A stretch of DNA of 42,696 bases. It comes from Pandoraea sp. Its GTDB lineage: Bacteria; Pseudomonadota; Gammaproteobacteria; Burkholderiales; Burkholderiaceae. Below the pieces are notes generated by a model. That model saw only the letters and a program-made list of their open reading frames with translations, was not told the DNA's origin and did no database searches. The position numbers were made by a program, and so were the translations under genes. The stretch is from positions 1 through 42,696 of the forward strand of contig JARLJF010000101.1 in NCBI GenBank assembly GCA_031291335.1, written 5' to 3'. This document shows positions 28,840 to 35,818 of the stretch, piece after piece; position 1 is the stretch's first letter; every line of letters starts with the position of its first letter.

Positions 28840-30357
28840 TTAGCGTTTCGTCCGTCCCAATATCTGACGAAACACTTGCCGGAAACCGAAGTAGGCGATG
28901 GCGTCTTTCATGTTCGAGATAAAGCGCTGCCACGTGCCCATGCGCGGATCGGTCACGTACTCGAACGTGAGCGAGATTCGCTCCTCGTTGTCGCCGAGCG
29001 GTGTGATCCGGTGATGCAGTTTGTCCCCGTCGAAGAACACCAGCGCTCCAGGCGGATACGCTACGGCGCCATCGACTTGCGGCACGCCGGGATTACGGGT
29101 GTGAAGTCGGTATTCGAGCTTGCAGCTCGATTGGTCCACCACGCCAAGCAGCAGCGTGTAGCGGCGGCCCTTGTAGTAGGAAGTGTCATAGTGCCAGCCG
29201 ATGTGATCACCCGGACGCGTGTAGTAATACAGCGCGTAAGCGTGCGGGTCTTCTTGCGGCGACGGCAGCAGCTTCTCGCCGGCCAGACGCTCCAGAAAGC
29301 GCATCAGGGCAGGCGAGCGGTACAACTCGGCCACGTACGGGGCAAGCTCGTCGAGCGTATGGCGGCTCACGCTACCGCCCTGCTTGTGACCGGGAAGGTA
29401 ATTGCGGTTCACGTTCGGCGTTACCGAGCGGGCCGCAGCAATCAATTGTTCCGTAACCGTTTTCGGCAGGAACTGCTCCAGATAAATGAACGCGTCCTGC
29501 GATTTGAATTCTCGGGTGACGGCGTCGAAGTCGATGGTGTCCAGCGCACGCTCGATTTCGGCGTCTGCCGCGAAGGCGGCGGGCGCCATCGGCTCGACCG
29601 GGGCAGACGGTGCGGCGGCGGATTCAGCGGCAGACTCGGCCGACCCGGCGGCCTTGACCGGCAGCGGGCGGCGCATCACGCGCACGTAATCGGCGACCAC
29701 CAGCAAAGCGAAGAGCGGGGCGCCGATGGCGGCTGCGATCAGGAAACCTCGCGTGCCGTCGAACAGCGTGACGAGCGGCATCAGATAGAGCACGTCTTCC
29801 GTCTCGAAACCGCCAACGGATGCCTGCTTCGTACCGGCCTTGCCGACACGCTCTTCAATGCGCATGCGCAGGAAGAAGATCAGGGCGACCGCGATCCCGG
29901 CAATCCAGCCGAGTGCCGATGCCGAGAGCGGCACGGGCAGCGGGTAGTGATCCGGGGCGACGGCAGCGACGCCCATGCCGATGCCGCCAAAAAGCAGCAC
30001 CGTCACGAAGGCATCCGAGGCAAGGTCGTACAAATGGCCGATGCGGCTCGTCTTGCCGCTAATGCGCGCCAGTTCGCCATCCGTGTGGTCGATGAAGTTC
30101 GACAGCACGAGCAGTACGGCGCCCAGATTGGCCATTGCGTAGCCACCGCGCGCAAATGCCCAGGCGCAGGCCAGCCCGACGATCAGGCGAAGCGTCGTGA
30201 GGTGGTTCGGGCTCACGCGCGTATTGATAAGCGGTGTGACCAACCAACGCGCTAGCCGCGCGTCGTACTGGGGCGGACGCGGCGGCACTGGACGTGCGGT
30301 TTTGCTCGTCATCGGCGCAGCAACGGGCGCCGAAATGATTTTCGGTATCGTTTCCAT
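28840..30357 (-). CDS. CDP-alcohol phosphotransferase fused to an Fe(II)/2-oxoglutarate dioxygenase
   Basis: A 505-residue two-domain protein. Residues about 30-230 are a membrane CDP-alcohol phosphatidyltransferase with the complete signature D93-G94-x2-A97-R98-x8-G107-x3-D111-x3-D115 and about six helices. An Ala/Pro-rich linker (233-265) leads to a soluble dioxygenase domain with iron ligands H389-x-D391 and H449 and, ten residues on, the 2-oxoglutarate arginine R460. The first domain should transfer a CMP-activated group, here probably AEP from CMP-AEP, to a lipid alcohol; the second should hydroxylate the lipid or its head group. ATG 30357 lacks a ribosome site, but a good -10 element sits 9 bases upstream, suggesting a leaderless message; ATG 30378 is an alternative. 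It is the first gene of the operon. Confidence 0.85.
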   Translation of the reverse strand: METIPKIISAPVAAPMTSKTARPVPPRPPQYDARLARWLVTPLINTRVSPNHLTTLRLIVGLACAWAFARGGYAMANLGAVLLVLSNFIDHTDGELARISGKTSRIGHLYDLASDAFVTVLLFGGIGMGVAAVAPDHYPLPVPLSASALGWIAGIAVALIFFLRMRIEERVGKAGTKQASVGGFETEDVLYLMPLVTLFDGTRGFLIAAAIGAPLFALLVVADYVRVMRRPLPVKAAGSAESAAESAAAPSAPVEPMAPAAFAADAEIERALDTIDFDAVTREFKSQDAFIYLEQFLPKTVTEQLIAAARSVTPNVNRNYLPGHKQGGSVSRHTLDELAPYVAELYRSPALMRFLERLAGEKLLPSPQEDPHAYALYYYTRPGDHIGWHYDTSYYKGRRYTLLLGVVDQSSCKLEYRLHTRNPGVPQVDGAVAYPPGALVFFDGDKLHHRITPLGDNEERISLTFEYVTDPRMGTWQRFISNMKDAIAYFGFRQVFRQILGRTKR

Positions 30358-30365
30358 GAGGGGGG

Positions 30366-30394
30366 AATATATACCCATAAGGCGGTAATGTGCA
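30366..30394 (-). promoter_or_regulatory. Candidate promoter of the phosphonate operon, possibly leaderless
   Basis: Read on the minus strand, TGCACA (30394-30389) and TATATT (30371-30366) are 17 bases apart. Transcription would begin at about 30358-30360, essentially at the ATG (30357), which fits the missing ribosome-binding site. Confidence 0.45.
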
Positions 30395-30451
30395 GTGCAC
30401 CTAAAAGCGCTGTACCTACCGCGACAACCTTGGTGATTCGGGGCATTGACG

Positions 30452-30469
30452 GGCGACAATCTTGTCGCC
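30452..30469. promoter_or_regulatory. Palindrome upstream of the phosphonate operon
   Basis: GGCGACAA (30452-30459) and TTGTCGCC (30462-30469) form an 8-2-8 perfect palindrome about 60 bases upstream of the predicted -35. A further GCGACAA half-site lies at 30421-30427, 32 bases away. It looks like a regulator binding site; the regulator is unknown. Confidence 0.5.
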
Positions 30470-30749
30470 GCGCTGGCTTGCTGAACGTTCCGAGGGCCTC
30501 GCCAAATACGTTTTTACTACCTTAGGTTATAAGCGCACAGAGTTCGCGATTATATTCCGCAATACTCCATTTCGCTTTGGAGGCACCCAGTGTCGTTTTG
30601 ACGCACCGGGCATCGCCTGCATACGTCTCAGACGCCCGGTTTGGCTGGAAAAACGACGTGCAGTCGGGATAGCGGTGTTGTGGCGATGCGCGGATAATGG
30701 CGATCCCGTTTGTCCTTTTTTGCGGTGTTGTCTGACCGCACATCTCTCC

Positions 30750-31505
30750 ATGTCCCAAACGATTGCCATTCTTACCGGTGCCTCCCGTGGCCTCGGCGCG
30801 GCGCTTGCCCGCGGTCTGCTCGCCCCCGGCACCCATCTCGTGACGCTGGCACGCCGCACGGACGACGACCTCGCGGCGCTGGCGAGCGCTCAGGGCGTCA
30901 AACTCGAGCAAATCGCCGTCGATCTGGCCGATACGCAGGCAACGTCGCAGGTCGCCGAGCGCATCTTCGCCGCACTGCCGCGCGACGCCGGCCGTTACCT
31001 GTTGATCAACAACGCGGGCACGGTCAATCCGGTCGCCAACAGCTCGCTGCTCACGGATGCGGCCGCCATCGGCGCGGCTTTCGCGCTTAACGTGACGTCC
31101 GTCATGCTGCTTACGGCGCGTTTTCTCACTGCCACGCAAGGACTGACCGCCAAACGGCAGATTGTGAACATCTCGTCGGGCGCTGGCCGCAATCCGAACG
31201 CTGGCTGGGCGGTCTACTGCTCGACCAAGGCTGCGCTGGATATGTATACGCGAGTGGTAAATGCAGAACATCGCGAGGATGGGGTGCAGGCCGTCTCGCT
31301 GGCCCCGGGCGTGGTCGATACCGGCATGCAGGAGACGATTCGCAGCAGCAGCGTCGAAAGCTTCCCGGCATTGGCACGTTTTCAGGAACTCAAGGCGAGC
31401 GGCAAGCTCTCGTCGCCGGAAGATGTGGCCCGCCGCATTCTGGCGCTGACCGAGCGTGACGATTTTGGTCAGACCGAAATCGACGACATTCGTAACTACG
31501 CTTGA
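30750..31505 (+). CDS. SDR-family oxidoreductase (sepiapterin/benzil reductase-like)
   Basis: A 251-residue classical short-chain dehydrogenase. The NADP-binding ILTGASRGLGAALARGL lies at the N-terminus, LLINNAGTVNPV in the middle, and the catalytic Ser plus Tyr-x3-Lys in NISSGAGRNPNAGWAVYCST with the Lys immediately after. The C-terminal part (VSLAPGVVDTGMQ) resembles sepiapterin or benzil reductase-like proteins. ATG 30750 gives the normal family N-terminus; the frame is open upstream but that stretch shows no conserved content. It is divergent from the phosphonate operon; a shared function is not evident. Confidence 0.85.
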   Translation: MSQTIAILTGASRGLGAALARGLLAPGTHLVTLARRTDDDLAALASAQGVKLEQIAVDLADTQATSQVAERIFAALPRDAGRYLLINNAGTVNPVANSSLLTDAAAIGAAFALNVTSVMLLTARFLTATQGLTAKRQIVNISSGAGRNPNAGWAVYCSTKAALDMYTRVVNAEHREDGVQAVSLAPGVVDTGMQETIRSSSVESFPALARFQELKASGKLSSPEDVARRILALTERDDFGQTEIDDIRNYA

Positions 31506-31552
31506 TGCGTCGCGGTGACAGCGAATTCTCGCCGCCGCGCTCGTGATTCACG

Positions 31553-31589
31553 AAAAAAAAGCACCAGCCGGCGATTTGCCGGCCGGTGC
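31553..31589 (-). terminator. Terminator of the small hypothetical gene
   Basis: A 12-bp stem (31561-31572 with 31578-31589, loop GATTT) is followed on the minus strand by eight Ts (31560-31553). The one mismatch in DNA becomes a G-U pair only in minus-strand RNA, which supports that direction. Confidence 0.88.
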
Positions 31590-31625
31590 CATCTTGTTGC
31601 GGCAGACGTCGGTGAGACGTGCTGC

Positions 31626-31973
31626 TTACTGCTCGGTGCTGGTGATGAACACACCGCCGTTGCGTTCCGGTGCGTACAGGATCAGCGTTGGCGTGTGAAT
31701 GTCGAAGGCGCGTTCACATGCTTCTCCATACGAATCGAACTGCACGGCCCAGGCACCATTGCGCACATAGCAGTGCGTGATGGTGTCGGTACGCCGGTCA
31801 AACTCCTGACCGAGAAACACACCCTGCGTGTAACACCAGACGACGAACCCGTGAAAGTCAGCCTGCTCAGGTGCGCGAAACACGCGCCAGCGGGCATCGT
31901 CCCGCCCCGTTTGGCGCCCCGTCGCGCCGGCTGCCCAACGCTCGAAGCCGTCGTGCCGTTTGCGTTGCTCCAT
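31626..31973 (-). CDS. Conserved-looking small hypothetical protein
   Basis: A 115-residue soluble protein beginning MEQRKRHDGFERWAAG. ATG 31973 is preceded by an AGGGGG ribosome site, and the gene ends just before a clear terminator, so it is expressed as a real gene. The sequence is rich in aromatic residues (WRVFRAPEQADFHGFVVWCY, then HCYVRNGAWAVQFDSYGEAC) and has two cysteines in its central part. No signal peptide or membrane segment is visible and I do not recognise the family. It is the last gene of the minus-strand group nfeR-nfeF-cupin-hypothetical, 152 bases after the cupin gene. Confidence 0.7.
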   Translation of the reverse strand: MEQRKRHDGFERWAAGATGRQTGRDDARWRVFRAPEQADFHGFVVWCYTQGVFLGQEFDRRTDTITHCYVRNGAWAVQFDSYGEACERAFDIHTPTLILYAPERNGGVFITSTEQ

Positions 31974-32125
31974 GTCGTCGTACCCCCTTGGGTGAACCGC
32001 CCTCCGGGTGCCGAGATTCGACATCCCCGGGCGCGTTTTCATAGTCGGAACTTGTTCCCGGCATTTCTATCAGGCAATTCCGAAATACGGCAGGGAATTT
32101 CTCCAAAGGGGGCGGACGGCCACGC

Positions 32126-32476
32126 TCAATCGTAGTGAATTGCCAGCCAGACGGTGGTTTCGCCCGGCGCTGTCCATTCCACGCGGTGACGTCGATGCGC
32201 GGCAATCGTGACGGCATCACCCGGGCGCAACACGAGCGTCTGGTCCGGGGTATCGGCAAACGCCAAACCTGCGCTGCCGGTGAGCAGTACCACCCACTCT
32301 TGCTGCGGCTGGTCGTACCAGAAGCCCGTGGGCGAGGCCTGCCCGGTCGAGACGATGCGCTCGACGCGCATTCCCGGGCGAGCAAGCAGCGTGTCGAATT
32401 GCTCGGCCGCCTTCGGATCGGGCTGGGAGGGCAAGCCGGCAAACAGGTTCGTGTCGGGCAGCAGGGGCGTATCCAT
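32126..32476 (-). CDS. Small cupin-domain protein
   Basis: A 116-residue single-domain cupin. The core shows GFWYDQPQQEWVVLLTGSAG, LVLRPGDAVTIAAHRRHRVEW and a final TVWLAIHYD, the usual two cupin motifs with His/Glu-type metal ligands partly present (E in QQEWVV, H in AAHRRHRV). Its enzymatic role, if any, is unknown. It follows the ferric-chelate reductase gene by 59 bases on the same strand and could be co-transcribed. The ribosome site before ATG 32476 is weak (GAAAGA). Confidence 0.75.
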   Translation of the reverse strand: MDTPLLPDTNLFAGLPSQPDPKAAEQFDTLLARPGMRVERIVSTGQASPTGFWYDQPQQEWVVLLTGSAGLAFADTPDQTLVLRPGDAVTIAAHRRHRVEWTAPGETTVWLAIHYD

Positions 32477-32535
32477 ACGTACTAAGCGTTCTTTCTTCAA
32501 CGGGGGATAGAAAGCATACACGTGCTGCCTCGCAC

Positions 32536-33375
32536 TCAATCGTCCAGATTCTCGTGCACGGCGGCGTCGCCGCGTCGCCAGTAGGCCGCTGCCTTCACCC
32601 ATTTCGGATTGAGTCCGCAGGTGTCGACGAGATGACGGCGCACAGCTTTCGCGACGCCGGCTTCGGCAGCCACCCACGCGTGGATATCACCGGCAGGCAG
32701 CGTGGCCACCTGGAGGGCGTCGATCAATGCCGTGCTCTCGCCAGCGGGAGTGCCTTCGCGGTAGATCCATTCCACCACGACATCGGCATCGCTCGTGAAG
32801 CGCAGGCGGTCGGCCGGGCTGTCGACCTCGGCGTAGACGAACACCAGGGCGCCTGCCGGCAGTTCGGCCAGACGGCGCGAAATCGCGGGTAGCGCCGTAT
32901 CGTCGCCGATGAGTACGTAACCGTCGAAGTTCATGGGAATGACGAACGAGCCGCGCGGGCCACCCACGCCGATGCGGTCCCCTGTTTTGGCCGAGCGAGC
33001 CCATTGGGTTGCCGGGCCGGACTCATGCATCGCGAAATCGATCACGAGCGTGTTCGACGCCGCATCGTACTGGCGCGGCGTGTAGTCGCGCATCAGTCGC
33101 GGTGCGTCGCCGGGCGCGGGTTTGGACACGCCTTCCGCGCCGATCTGCGGCAGGGCCAGTTCACCGGTCTCGGGGTTCGGGAAGAAGAGTTTGACGTGGT
33201 CGTCGAAGCCGGGGCTGTTGAAGCCCTCAAGGTCGTTGCCACCCAGCGTCACGCGCAGCATATGCGGCGTGAGCGGCTCGACGCTGCGCACTTCCAGCGC
33301 GCGCATGCGAAGCTCGTGGCGCACGCGTTGCGGCGTGCGATCGGGGGTGACGTTCGGTGCAGCGTTGTCTTGCAT
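32536..33375 (-). CDS. nfeF: NADPH-dependent ferric-chelate reductase (siderophore-interacting protein)
   Basis: A 279-residue flavin reductase that releases iron from ferric siderophores by reduction in the cytoplasm. The FAD-binding motif R96-D-Y98-T99-P-R101 is followed by DFAMHESGPATQWARSAKTGD and GPRGSF, typical of the ViuB/YqjH family. A C-terminal NADPH-binding half includes AWVAAEAGVAKAVRRHLVD. Its start codon overlaps the stop of the PadR gene by one base (TGATG). The same pairing exists in E. coli as yqjH-yqjI (nfeF-nfeR), except that here the two genes form one operon instead of being divergent. Confidence 0.88.
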   Translation of the reverse strand: MQDNAAPNVTPDRTPQRVRHELRMRALEVRSVEPLTPHMLRVTLGGNDLEGFNSPGFDDHVKLFFPNPETGELALPQIGAEGVSKPAPGDAPRLMRDYTPRQYDAASNTLVIDFAMHESGPATQWARSAKTGDRIGVGGPRGSFVIPMNFDGYVLIGDDTALPAISRRLAELPAGALVFVYAEVDSPADRLRFTSDADVVVEWIYREGTPAGESTALIDALQVATLPAGDIHAWVAAEAGVAKAVRRHLVDTCGLNPKWVKAAAYWRRGDAAVHENLDD

Positions 33376-34031
33376 CAGAGTCGCTCCAGTTGTTGTGCGG
33401 CCGCGTCGAGAATCGCGGCGAACGCGTTGGCCTGCTCGGTCGTGAGCGCTTCGCCGCCCAGACGCAAATGCACGGCATATTTGAAGTTGTGCAGCGCGCG
33501 CATGACCTGCGGCGGCATATCTTCCGAACGCTCACGACGCGTTGCGAGGCGCGCGAGCAATTCCGTGACCGAATCTTCGTTCTCGGCCAGATACTCGCGG
33601 CCGGTGTCGGTAATTTCGTAAGACTTGCGCTGGCTGTCGCCCGCGCTTTCCTGCACACGCAGGTAGCCCATTTCTTCGAGCAGCGTGAGCGTCGGGTAGA
33701 CCACGCCCGGGCTGGGGCTATATGTGCCGTTCACGCTTTCTTCAATGGCTTTGATGAGTTCGTAGCCGTGACGCGGTTGTTGTGCGATCAGATGCAGCAG
33801 CACGAGTCGCAAGCCGCCGTGACTGAAAAGGCGGCCGCCACCGCGTCCGCCTCGGCCACCGCGCTCGCCACGCTCACCGCGGGTTTCGTCGCCACGACCG
33901 AAACGGCCGTCGCCATAGCCTTCGCCACTGCCGCGCCGTCCATGGCGCGCACCGCGCCGTTCGTCGCCCATATCCATGTTGTCCAGGTCCAATGGGCCTC
34001 GGCCCATGAAATCGCCACGTGATCCACGCAT
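33375..34031 (-). CDS. nfeR: PadR-family repressor with RGG-like N-terminal tail (NfeR/YqjI type)
   Basis: A 218-residue regulator. Residues about 10-67 are a Gly/Arg/Asp-rich low-complexity tail with repeated RGG and RGE units. The PadR winged helix follows (LRLVLLHLIAQQPRHGYELIKAI, then YSPSPGVVYPTLTLLEEMGYL), and a C-terminal helical dimerisation segment ends the protein. E. coli YqjI, a nickel-responsive repressor of yqjH, has a His-rich tail at the same place; here the tail has almost no histidine, so its sensing chemistry may differ. AAGGAG precedes ATG 34031. It probably represses its own operon through the GATATATC element just upstream. Confidence 0.85.
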   Translation of the reverse strand: MRGSRGDFMGRGPLDLDNMDMGDERRGARHGRRGSGEGYGDGRFGRGDETRGERGERGGRGGRGGGRLFSHGGLRLVLLHLIAQQPRHGYELIKAIEESVNGTYSPSPGVVYPTLTLLEEMGYLRVQESAGDSQRKSYEITDTGREYLAENEDSVTELLARLATRRERSEDMPPQVMRALHNFKYAVHLRLGGEALTTEQANAFAAILDAAAQQLERL

Positions 34032-34069
34032 GATGCGACTCCTTATCGATGTAGTTAAGACGTGTTTAC

Positions 34070-34077
34070 GATATATC
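34070..34077. promoter_or_regulatory. Candidate NfeR operator
   Basis: The palindrome GATATATC lies 39 bases upstream of nfeR within an AT-rich patch, flanked by TTTA/TAAA-like bases that extend partial symmetry. The position suits autorepression by the PadR protein. Confidence 0.4.
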
Positions 34078-34193
34078 TAAATTGCATCGAAAGCAAAATT
34101 ATTTGTGGGAAGTCCCTGATGAAAGTAGGGGAAATGCCCACAAGATAAGGGGCGTGGGGTGATGGAGGTAGGCGGTGGAGGGAGAAAAAACTA

Positions 34194-34215
34194 TATCGAA
34201 ATGCACATTTCGATA
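34194..34215. promoter_or_regulatory. 22-bp perfect palindrome
   Basis: TATCGAAATG (34194-34203), CA, CATTTCGATA (34206-34215). AT-rich and fully symmetric, it resembles a dimeric regulator site. On the minus strand it is followed by TAGTTTTTTC, so weak terminator activity is an alternative. Confidence 0.5.
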
Positions 34216-34244
34216 GGTCTATGCCCCCGCTGGCGCGGGCGAGC

Positions 34245-34285
34245 AAAAATCTGCGCAGTCATGCGCGGCCCCGCGCATGACTGCG
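34245..34285 (-). terminator. Strong hairpin with minus-strand T-run
   Basis: Arms CGCAGTCATGCGCGG (34254-34268) and CCGCGCATGACTGCG (34271-34285) are perfect complements. Five Ts follow on the minus strand (34249-34245). It would end transcripts from the binding-protein gene, whose stop codon lies about 260 bases away. Confidence 0.65.
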
Positions 34286-34328
34286 GGAGGCGGCAACAAC
34301 ACACGCACGAGCGCGGTGGAAGGTGCGA

Positions 34329-34436
34329 ATGGATCTGACGACGGCCAAGGACAAGCTGAAGGCGCAGGCGTTATCTGAGTTGCTGGGGTGGACGCGCGAC
34401 GAGGTCTTCCACACCGACAACCTGACCATCGAGTAA
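34329..34436 (+). CDS. Putative 35-residue small protein
   Basis: A short ORF on the plus strand encodes a charged 35-residue peptide (begins MDLTTAKDKLKAQALSELLG, ends with an acidic NLTIE). GGAAGG sits five bases before the ATG, a good ribosome site. The first 20 residues could form an amphipathic helix. It stands alone between minus-strand genes, with the 34254-34285 hairpin upstream. I do not recognise the family; it may be a real small protein or chance. Confidence 0.4.
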   Translation: MDLTTAKDKLKAQALSELLGWTRDEVFHTDNLTIE

Positions 34437-34543
34437 CCGGGCAACCGAGTCGCTGAGTCGCTGACTCCCCGAGTCGCGGAGCATGGCGCTACCGCAGCGC
34501 CGCTATCCATGCAGCACATGCGCAAGAGGTGCGCTCGCGGCGT

Positions 34544-35476
34544 TTACTCCATCTTCGGCAGATCGGTCTCGAGCCACTTGCGATATAGCTTGTTCAACTC
34601 GCCGTTGGCCGTGTTGCGTGTGACGAAGTCGTTAACCGCTGCCAGCAGTTCCGGCTGATTGGGACGCATCGCGATGCCCATCGCCTGTTGCAGCAAATTG
34701 AACTTCGGCTCGAACTGGCCCGGTGCGCGCTGACGAATCGCGTTTGCGACCGTCACCGAGCAGCCAATGGCGTCGACTTGGCCGGTGAGCAGTGCCTGCA
34801 TGGCGGAAGCGTCATCGTCGAAGCGGCGAATCTCGGTGCCCTCAGGCGCGGTCTTCGTGACTGCCATGTCTTGCGTACTCGCGCGGGCAACGCTCACGCG
34901 TACCCCTTTCAGATCGGCGGCGGACTTGATGGGCGCGCCCGTCTTGCCGAGCAGCAGGATGGTCGCGGCGGCGTACGGCTTCGAGAACTGAACCTGCTTG
35001 GCGCGCTCCGGCGTAATGGCAAGCGACGCGACGAGCACATCCACTTTGCCACTGAGCAGATACGGAATCCGGTTCGGCCCCGTCACCGGCATGATGTTGA
35101 GCTTCACCCCGAGATCTTTGGCCAGCAGTTTGGCGACGTCGGCGTCGTAGCCGTCAGGCTGCGCCTGCGCGTTCGTCGTGCCATACGGGGGAAAGTCGAT
35201 GAGCATGCCGACGTTGATCGTGCCTTTCTTCTTGATACCGGCCACCGTTTGCGCATGAGCGGGCGTAGCGAACAGCGACAGGGTGCTGGTGAGCAGACCC
35301 CCCAGTGTGCCGCCGAGCGATCCGACGAAAGCGGCCGGCATGGCGGCAACGCCGAGCGTGGCGAGAAAGCCGCGACGGGAATGGATGCCCACTGTACCGG
35401 GGGCGGTTCGGCGGCTGGCCGGATGCGATGACGCGTGTTGAACTTGCGCAGGGTGACGCGATAACTTGCGAGTCAT
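34544..35476 (-). CDS. Tat-exported amino-acid ABC transporter substrate-binding protein
   Basis: A 310-residue periplasmic binding protein (family 3, PBPb fold). The N-terminus is long and basic, with a twin-arginine motif S33-R-R-G-F-L38, a hydrophobic stretch and an AHA cleavage site near residue 75. The mature protein begins with the usual GIKKKGTINVGMLIDFPPYG, followed by DGYDADVAKLLAKDLGVKL and the C-terminal LNKLYRKWLETDLPKME. These proteins bind polar or basic amino acids. No permease or ATPase gene is next to it, so it is an orphan. ATG 35476 follows AGGAG by eight bases. Confidence 0.87.
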   Translation of the reverse strand: MTRKLSRHPAQVQHASSHPASRRTAPGTVGIHSRRGFLATLGVAAMPAAFVGSLGGTLGGLLTSTLSLFATPAHAQTVAGIKKKGTINVGMLIDFPPYGTTNAQAQPDGYDADVAKLLAKDLGVKLNIMPVTGPNRIPYLLSGKVDVLVASLAITPERAKQVQFSKPYAAATILLLGKTGAPIKSAADLKGVRVSVARASTQDMAVTKTAPEGTEIRRFDDDASAMQALLTGQVDAIGCSVTVANAIRQRAPGQFEPKFNLLQQAMGIAMRPNQPELLAAVNDFVTRNTANGELNKLYRKWLETDLPKME

Positions 35477-35818
35477 GCTGAGTCTCCTGAGTTCGCGAAG
35501 ACGTCGCCGAGCAACGCTGGCCTGTGGGGCAGGGCGTGCTTTCCACAGGTGGCTGACGGCAGTCCCCGAGCGATGGTAGCGGGCGACACAAGACGCGTCC
35601 ACTCCGCACAAACCCCAGCGAAAACCCTGAGTTTTTCAGTCGGGCGAGGTCACGCCTCGAAGTGATGAGGATGACGAAGTCAGTCGTTATCCAGAGATGA
35701 GGAGACAACGAGGGCGAAAAAAAACGGTGCCGGAAACCGGCACCGTAGTCAGGCCTTGCCTACCAGGTCTTTGCAATTCACGCTGTCGTGGAAGCCACGG
35801 CGGCGCAATGGCAAAGAC
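35477..35818. other. Gap between binding protein and HU gene
   Basis: It contains the HU terminator and, just after the HU stop codon, a GTCTTTGC/GCAAAGAC inverted repeat (35767-35774, 35811-35818). The rest is presumably the promoter region of the binding-protein gene; no gene is seen. Confidence 0.5.
35717..35745 (-). terminator. Terminator of the HU-like gene
   Basis: A 9-bp stem CGGTGCCGG (35725-35733) / CCGGCACCG (35737-35745) with an AAA loop is followed on the minus strand by eight Ts (35724-35717). Confidence 0.92.

Larger units (their letters stand above)
30358..30749. other. Divergent regulatory region, phosphonate operon / SDR
   Basis: This 392-base gap separates the phosphonate operon from the SDR gene. 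It holds the minus-strand promoter and palindrome listed separately, and an AT-rich patch at 30505-30560 that may carry the SDR promoter. An in-frame extension upstream of the SDR gene is open but has no domain homology I recognise and is taken as non-coding. Confidence 0.5.
34032..34543. other. 512-base region with palindromes, a hairpin and a small ORF
   Basis: This gap between nfeR and the binding-protein gene contains a PadR-site candidate (34070-34077), a 22-bp palindrome (34194-34215), a strong hairpin with minus-strand T-run (34245-34285), a 35-codon plus-strand ORF (34329-34436) and three GAGTCGC units (34447-34477). Confidence 0.6.

Noticed and set aside
28117..30255. 712-codon plus-strand open frame
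   Set aside because: Antisense to the HpnL and phosphotransferase/dioxygenase genes; Arg/Gln/His-rich without recognisable motifs.
30462..30749. N-terminal extension of the SDR protein
   Set aside because: The SDR fold starts normally at ATG 30750; the upstream codons show no conserved domain and overlap the palindrome and promoter region.
34447..34477. GAGTCGC repeats as a CRISPR or regulatory array
   Set aside because: Only three 7-base units with irregular spacing; too short and degenerate to support either call.
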